Positions 5,243 through 8,653 of a stretch of 8,653 bases of DNA are shown here, piece after piece. How positions within the stretch are numbered: position 1 is the stretch's first letter; every line of letters begins with the position of its first letter. The stretch covers positions 3,324 through 11,976 of the forward strand of contig DBXX01000041.1 of assembly GCA_002309675.1 (NCBI GenBank), in the 5' to 3' direction. Source of the stretch: Lachnospiraceae bacterium UBA1201 (GTDB lineage Bacteria; Bacillota; Clostridia; Lachnospirales; Lachnospiraceae). A model generated the notes under the pieces. The model saw nothing but the letters and a program-made list of their open reading frames with translations, made no database searches and was not told the origin of the DNA. Made by a program: the position numbers and the translations under genes.

Positions 5243-6802
5243 ATGAAGTACAGAAATACATTTCGCTTTCGGCTTACTGTGCTGTTTCTTATTGTTTTGG
5301 CCGTGGTCTATATGGGAACCTATTTTGTGTTCCGCCAGTTTCTCGTGCCTTATGCTCTGGAGAAAAAGAGTGATTTGATGGAATCGGTGTGCCTGGATCT
5401 GCTGGAGATGGACGCAGGTACGAATGAGCGTATCAAGGGAGTGACATCCTTCGCGGAGTTGTTCCAAGAGGAAGAGTTGTACTACCAGGAATACTTGGAT
5501 TTCATCAAGGAACAGTACGGTATCTCCGTATATATGGAAACCACGTTTCAACGTGTACATCCGGCCTACGGGGCGCAGCTCCAGACCCTGCGCATCGCAT
5601 CGCGTGACGTAGATGCGGATTATATGAAATCGCGGTTGAATAATCTGAAGCGCACCTACGCGATGCAAAGCCGGCGCGAGGATTCCAACACGATCGTGTC
5701 GAAGGAAAACTACACGATCCGTTACAATGCCGAGTCTTCCTCGGACAATAATCATATCGATGGTTGGGGCGGCGCAGAGGGCTTTCAGTTTTTGGTATCC
5801 ATGACCGTAGCGGATGTCCGCAACAACATCAAGATCGCGCAGTCCTTCTATATCTATGTCGGTTTGGGAGGCTTTTTGATCGGTGGCATACTGATCTTCC
5901 TCGTTATGCGCAGGGCGACCCGTTCTGTGACCCGACTCACCGACATTTCCAACCAGATGATGGAGATGGACTTCAGTGCGAAGTACATCGGCAATTCAAA
6001 GGATGAGATCGGTGTGCTCGGACAGAATATGAATGCATTGTCCGAGAAACTCGAACATACGCTGTTGGAGCTGAAGACGGCGAACCTCGAGCTGATGAAC
6101 GATATCGAGAAAAAGAACGAGATCGAGAAGCAACGGACCGAATTCATTTCCAACGTTTCCCACGAATTGAAGACGCCGATCGCGCTGATTCAGGGCTATG
6201 CCGAAGGACTCGCTGAGGGGGTCACCGACGACCCGGAGAGTGTGCGCGACTACTGCAATGTCATCGTGGATGAGGCGCAGAAGATGAACCGCATGGTGCG
6301 CCAGCTCCTGAGCCTGAACCAGATCGAAGCCGGCCAGAATATGCTGGATATCAGCCGCTTCGATATCACCGAACTGATCAATGGCGTGGTAAGTGCCCAG
6401 GAGATCGAGCTCTCAAAGAAAAAGGCTCTGGTCATCGTTAAGCAGCATGATCCGGTCTTCGTCATGGGCGATGAATATCGCATCGAGGAAGTTCTGACGA
6501 ACTATATCTCCAATGCGATCAACCATCTCGCCGGTAAGCGGGAGATCGTCATCGACACGACGACGAAGGACGGAAATGTCCGTGTCAGCGTTTCCAATAC
6601 AGGAAAACCCATCCCGGAAGAGGAGATCGACCGCATCTGGGAGAAGTTCTACAAGGTGGATAAGGCTCGCACCCGTGAATACGGCGGCCACGGCATCGGC
6701 CTCTCGATCGTAAAGGCCATTATGGATCGTCATCACGGAAAATGTGGCGCGTACAACACAGACACCGGCGTGGTATTCTGGTTCGAACTGCCTTGTGGCT
6801 GA
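5243..6802 (+). CDS. Membrane-bound sensor histidine kinase, partner of the upstream response regulator
   Basis: A 519-residue HK of the HisKA/HATPase_c type. Domains in order: short basic N-terminus; first membrane helix about residues 11-31 (TVLFLIVLAVVYMGTYFVF); an extracytoplasmic sensor region of about 170 residues (32-200) that I cannot assign to a known sensor fold; second membrane helix about 202-222 (FYIYVGLGGFLIGGILIFLV); HAMP domain about 223-275; a short coiled coil; the dimerisation domain with phosphoaccepting H307 in SNVSHELKTPIALIQGYAEGL; then the ATP-binding domain with N-box residues N420/N424 (LTNYISNAINHL), the G1 region SNTGKPIPEEE, F-box WEKFYKVDKAR and G2 GGHGIGLSIVKAI. 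All catalytic motifs are intact. GAGG (5234-5237) stands 5 nt before the ATG. It is co-transcribed with the response regulator. The large outer loop implies that the signal is sensed outside the membrane; which signal is unknown. Confidence 0.96.
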   Translation: MKYRNTFRFRLTVLFLIVLAVVYMGTYFVFRQFLVPYALEKKSDLMESVCLDLLEMDAGTNERIKGVTSFAELFQEEELYYQEYLDFIKEQYGISVYMETTFQRVHPAYGAQLQTLRIASRDVDADYMKSRLNNLKRTYAMQSRREDSNTIVSKENYTIRYNAESSSDNNHIDGWGGAEGFQFLVSMTVADVRNNIKIAQSFYIYVGLGGFLIGGILIFLVMRRATRSVTRLTDISNQMMEMDFSAKYIGNSKDEIGVLGQNMNALSEKLEHTLLELKTANLELMNDIEKKNEIEKQRTEFISNVSHELKTPIALIQGYAEGLAEGVTDDPESVRDYCNVIVDEAQKMNRMVRQLLSLNQIEAGQNMLDISRFDITELINGVVSAQEIELSKKKALVIVKQHDPVFVMGDEYRIEEVLTNYISNAINHLAGKREIVIDTTTKDGNVRVSVSNTGKPIPEEEIDRIWEKFYKVDKARTREYGGHGIGLSIVKAIMDRHHGKCGAYNTDTGVVFWFELPCG

Positions 6803-6854
6803 CAAATAAAAGAAATTCGTGAAATTATTCTAAAAACTTATATTTTCTCTTTTA

Positions 6855-6901
6855 ATTCCTCGGAAAATACGCTATAATCATAGTAGTTAGTTCCGAGGAA
6901 T
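6855..6901. promoter_or_regulatory. Promoter enclosed by a perfect 11-bp inverted repeat, upstream of the surface protein gene
   Basis: ATTCCTCGGAA (6855-6865) and TTCCGAGGAAT (6891-6901) are exact reverse complements separated by 25 nt. A perfect -10 hexamer, TATAAT (6873-6878), lies between them. At 17-nt spacing the -35 position reads TTTTAA (6850-6855), a poor match, so the promoter may need an activator. Transcription would start near 6885, before the right arm, so the repeat cannot fold as a hairpin in the mRNA and more likely acts as DNA. The stretch from the kinase stop to 6855 is A/T-rich, with no intrinsic terminator visible. Confidence 0.6.
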
Positions 6902-6990
6902 GTTTCGTGTGGCGGCATTTTCCGATTCATTCCCCAATAAAACTGTAGAATGACATATGAAGATATGGTCATATCGAGAAGGAGGCACCT

Positions 6991-8352
6991 ATGAAGAAAC
7001 GAATATCATTCCTGATGGTGGTGATCATGTTGCTGTCACTGGCAACTTCGGTCGGAGCATCGGTTGTGGACGAAGACACGTTTAAATCCCTGAAACCGGA
7101 ACATGTATCGATTCAGTGGATGGAGGGAAACGATTCCCCGACGACCTGTACATTGACCTACAGTGTTCCGACGGTTATCTCCGAGTTTTTCACGAAGAAG
7201 GACGAAGCCGAAGATAAGGAAGCATTCTGGGCGCAGTTCGGCCTTACGGACGGCTGGGTAAACGTCCAGTTCGACTGGGCGCTGGATGACGTAAACGACT
7301 CGGTATCCGGTTGGCATTATAATAAGTATTGGGACGGCGACCCCACCCACGGCCTGGGCCGTGACAGCGATAGCGGTTACCATTACAGCGAGTGGGATGG
7401 TGTCGAATACGGCGTCGGAAACATTACGGAAACGGTCAATGATTCCTGGGTATTCCGTGGCCTCCCGAATGATGACCGATGGAACGGAAATCCGGAAACC
7501 GGATGGGTCGGTGTAAAAGATCAACTGAGAGAAGATCAGTATACCTATGATTATGATGAGGAGTGCCTCAAGATCGATTTCTCCAAACATACCATGTATG
7601 TTCGTGTCCGCTTTGTATTTACCTTGCGCAAAGACGGGGAAGACGATCGGTATATATTCTCGGATTGGTCCGATATCGCCAGCTGTGGTAAAGATGCGAA
7701 GAAGTATGAGCCGCTCACAGCGAAAGACATTCCTGCACCGGTGATCACGAACCTTCGCATGACGGATGAAGAGTATAACGGAAATCCGGTCGTTGCCTAT
7801 ACATTGACCGTTCCTGATGATCTGATGCAGAAATCGGTCGAAGCAGAGGCAAATCACGGTTATATCGTGATCGAAACGTATGCACGTGTAAAGGGCGACT
7901 CCGAGTGGACTAATATGAGCAATTGTGACTGGGAGATCAAGCCCGGTGAAATGAAGGCTGCCCTCCTGTCGCTTATGAGCGAAGAACATCCGAAGATCGA
8001 TGCAAACACACCGATCGAACTTCGCGTACGTTATCGCTGCAGCCAGTCCGAAGTGGATGATGTTTACTCCGAGTATTCGCAGACGTTGGTTTTCGAGACG
8101 ACAGAGATCTCGAACCCGACCCAGCCCGTACCGAGCGACACACAGCCGGAAGTTACGAAGCCCACCGAAGAAACGACGACCGTGGCGCCTGAACCGGAGA
8201 AGGACGATAAGTGCCCGCTCTGCCATTTCTGCCCGCAGCCCCTGGGACTGTGTATCTTCATCTGGCTCTTGATCATCCTGATCATCGCCGTAGTGGTTTA
8301 TGTCGTTATCCGCGTCGTTAAGAAGAAAGAAAAAAACGAGAACAATAAATAG
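6991..8352 (+). CDS. Secreted, C-terminally membrane-anchored surface protein with two beta-type repeats and a juxtamembrane cysteine motif
   Basis: Function unknown. The 453-residue product has a clear signal peptide (KKR, then FLMVVIMLLSLATS, likely cut after VGA at residue 23). Two extracellular regions follow (about 36-235 and 250-370) with matching landmarks: a TLTYSVP/YTLTVP strand near the start, and KID-x5-YVRVRF (194-208) against KID-x6-ELRVRY (335-348), each followed by an acidic segment and YIFSDWSD or VYSEYSQ. This resembles the last strands of fibronectin-type-III-like domains. The first region carries an insertion rich in Asp, Gly, Trp and Tyr. A Pro/Thr/Glu linker (about 374-406) leads to CPLCHFCPQPLGLC (C408, C411, C414, C421), a single membrane helix (about 422-440) and a lysine-rich cytoplasmic tail: a type I membrane protein rather than a sortase substrate, as no LPXTG is present. 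AAGGAGG (6979-6985) lies 5 nt before the ATG. A two-component operon is directly upstream, and transcription ends at a strong terminator. Confidence 0.9.
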   Translation: MKKRISFLMVVIMLLSLATSVGASVVDEDTFKSLKPEHVSIQWMEGNDSPTTCTLTYSVPTVISEFFTKKDEAEDKEAFWAQFGLTDGWVNVQFDWALDDVNDSVSGWHYNKYWDGDPTHGLGRDSDSGYHYSEWDGVEYGVGNITETVNDSWVFRGLPNDDRWNGNPETGWVGVKDQLREDQYTYDYDEECLKIDFSKHTMYVRVRFVFTLRKDGEDDRYIFSDWSDIASCGKDAKKYEPLTAKDIPAPVITNLRMTDEEYNGNPVVAYTLTVPDDLMQKSVEAEANHGYIVIETYARVKGDSEWTNMSNCDWEIKPGEMKAALLSLMSEEHPKIDANTPIELRVRYRCSQSEVDDVYSEYSQTLVFETTEISNPTQPVPSDTQPEVTKPTEETTTVAPEPEKDDKCPLCHFCPQPLGLCIFIWLLIILIIAVVVYVVIRVVKKKEKNENNK

Positions 8353-8386
8353 AAGAAACCCAACTAAATCGTATGGTTTCGGAGTT

Positions 8387-8416
8387 ATCCCCGTGCATTT
8401 ATGCACGGGGATTTTT
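8387..8416 (+). terminator. Rho-independent terminator after the surface protein gene
   Basis: ATCCCCGTGCA (8387-8397), a TTTA loop and TGCACGGGGAT (8402-8412) form a perfect 11-bp G+C-rich stem that runs straight into TTTTT. It lies 34 nt after the stop codon and isolates this gene from the strong promoter that follows. Confidence 0.95.
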
Positions 8417-8434
8417 CTGTTTCGGGGAGGCTTG

Positions 8435-8494
8435 AAAAAAAGTTTAAAAAATTTCAAAAAAGGTGTTGACATTTAAATGGAAGCATGGTAATAT
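8435..8494 (+). promoter_or_regulatory. Very strong SigA promoter with phased A-tract upstream element (probable rRNA operon promoter)
   Basis: TTGACA (8466-8471), a 17-nt spacer and TAATAT (8489-8494) give a perfect -35 and a good -10. Directly upstream are three A-tracts, at 8435-8441, 8446-8451 and 8456-8461, whose starts are 10-11 bp apart. Such phasing bends DNA and forms an UP element, the usual design of stable-RNA promoters. Transcription would start near 8501. Confidence 0.85.
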
Positions 8495-8500
8495 TTAGAA

Positions 8501-8653
8501 GTTCGCCGCGAGAACGCCTCTGAAAAGAGAAACGGCAAAGCGAACAGCACCTTGACAATCAAATAGTATACTCCAACCTTGAAAATTCAAAGAGAATTAA
8601 AAGATTGAGAACAGCTTAGAAATAAGCAACCTAAAAAACAGTAAAGACAGGAA
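8501..8653 (+). ncRNA. Probable rRNA operon leader (5' part of a 16S rRNA precursor; 16S gene beyond the window)
   Basis: No open reading frame begins here. The transcript would start with a folded segment: GTTCGC (8501-8506) pairs with GCGAAC (8540-8545) and encloses CTCT-GAAA-AGAG (8518-8529). Two boxA-like elements follow, ACCTTGACAAT (8549-8559) and ACCTTGAAAAT (8576-8586); related TTTGAAAACT/CTTGACAACTGAA sequences are found in the leaders and spacers of Firmicute rRNA operons, where boxA recruits NusB/S10 for antitermination. A small hairpin, GCTTA-GAAA-TAAGC (8614-8627), comes next. The mature 16S start (AGAGTTTGATC region) is not reached, so the assignment rests on promoter strength and the boxA-like repeats. 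A protein-coding gene with a long leader is the alternative. Confidence 0.6.

Noticed and set aside
4496..5755. A 419-codon minus-strand open frame over the response regulator and kinase start
   Set aside because: Both forward genes carry full catalytic motifs; the reverse translation is His/Ile-rich with no domain.
6900..6953. A 17-codon frame (MFRVAAFSDSFPNKTVE) in the leader of the surface protein gene, as a possible leader peptide
   Set aside because: The only GAGG is 1 nt from the ATG, too close for initiation, and no attenuator-like hairpin pair follows.
7036..8472. A 478-codon minus-strand open frame across the surface protein gene and its terminator
   Set aside because: The forward frame has a ribosome binding site, signal peptide, membrane anchor and terminator; the reverse frame has none of these and begins beyond the terminator stem.
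8552..8572. TTGACA at 8552-8557 as a second tandem promoter in the rRNA-like leader
   Set aside because: The following TAGTAT/TATACT hexamers are only 6-9 nt away, far from the required 16-18; the TTGACA is part of the boxA-like element.

Overview
The window reads as a stretch of chromosome from an anaerobic Firmicute of the class Clostridia, most plausibly Lachnospiraceae or a relative. The basis is the strong AGGAGG-type ribosome binding sites, the consensus SigA promoters, mid-range G+C, and the style of the genes (a VanRS-like two-component pair, a clostridial fucose-isomerase-family protein, a Pro/Thr-linked membrane-anchored surface protein). The genus cannot be fixed from the sequence. 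All genes point rightward and no mobile element, CRISPR array or tRNA gene is visible.

Layout. Bases 1-270 hold the C-terminal end of an APH/choline-kinase-type phosphotransferase, followed 25 nt later by glyA (serine hydroxymethyltransferase, 296-1540). A roughly 200-nt regulatory intergenic region follows. It contains a hairpin after glyA, a perfect 11-bp tandem repeat, and a SigA promoter whose -35 hexamer sits inside a perfect 12-bp inverted repeat; a foldable 5' leader comes next. This serves one gene, an L-fucose/L-arabinose-isomerase-family protein (1747-3237) that ends in a strong intrinsic terminator. Then come ung (uracil-DNA glycosylase, GTG start, 3393-4076) and, 2 nt later, an unrecognised 128-residue protein.

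Bases 4550-6802 encode an OmpR-type response regulator and a membrane histidine kinase, 12 nt apart and clearly one operon. A small palindrome lies before it. After the kinase a second unusual promoter (perfect TATAAT, poor -35, enclosed by an 11-bp inverted repeat) precedes a 453-residue secreted, membrane-anchored protein. That protein has two related beta-type repeats, a Pro/Thr/Glu linker and a CPLCHFCPQPLGLC motif directly before its only C-terminal membrane helix. It ends at a strong terminator.

The last 220 bases look like the control region of a ribosomal RNA operon: three phased A-tracts, a consensus TTGACA-17-TAATAT promoter, a structured leader and two copies of a boxA-like ACCTTGA(C/A)AAT element. 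The 16S gene itself would lie just beyond the window.

Most of the genes are housekeeping. The parts that deserve attention are the two inverted-repeat promoters, the structured leader before the isomerase gene, the surface protein with its cysteine motif next to a two-component system, and the 128-residue unknown. I see no evidence that these make up one previously undescribed multi-gene system.
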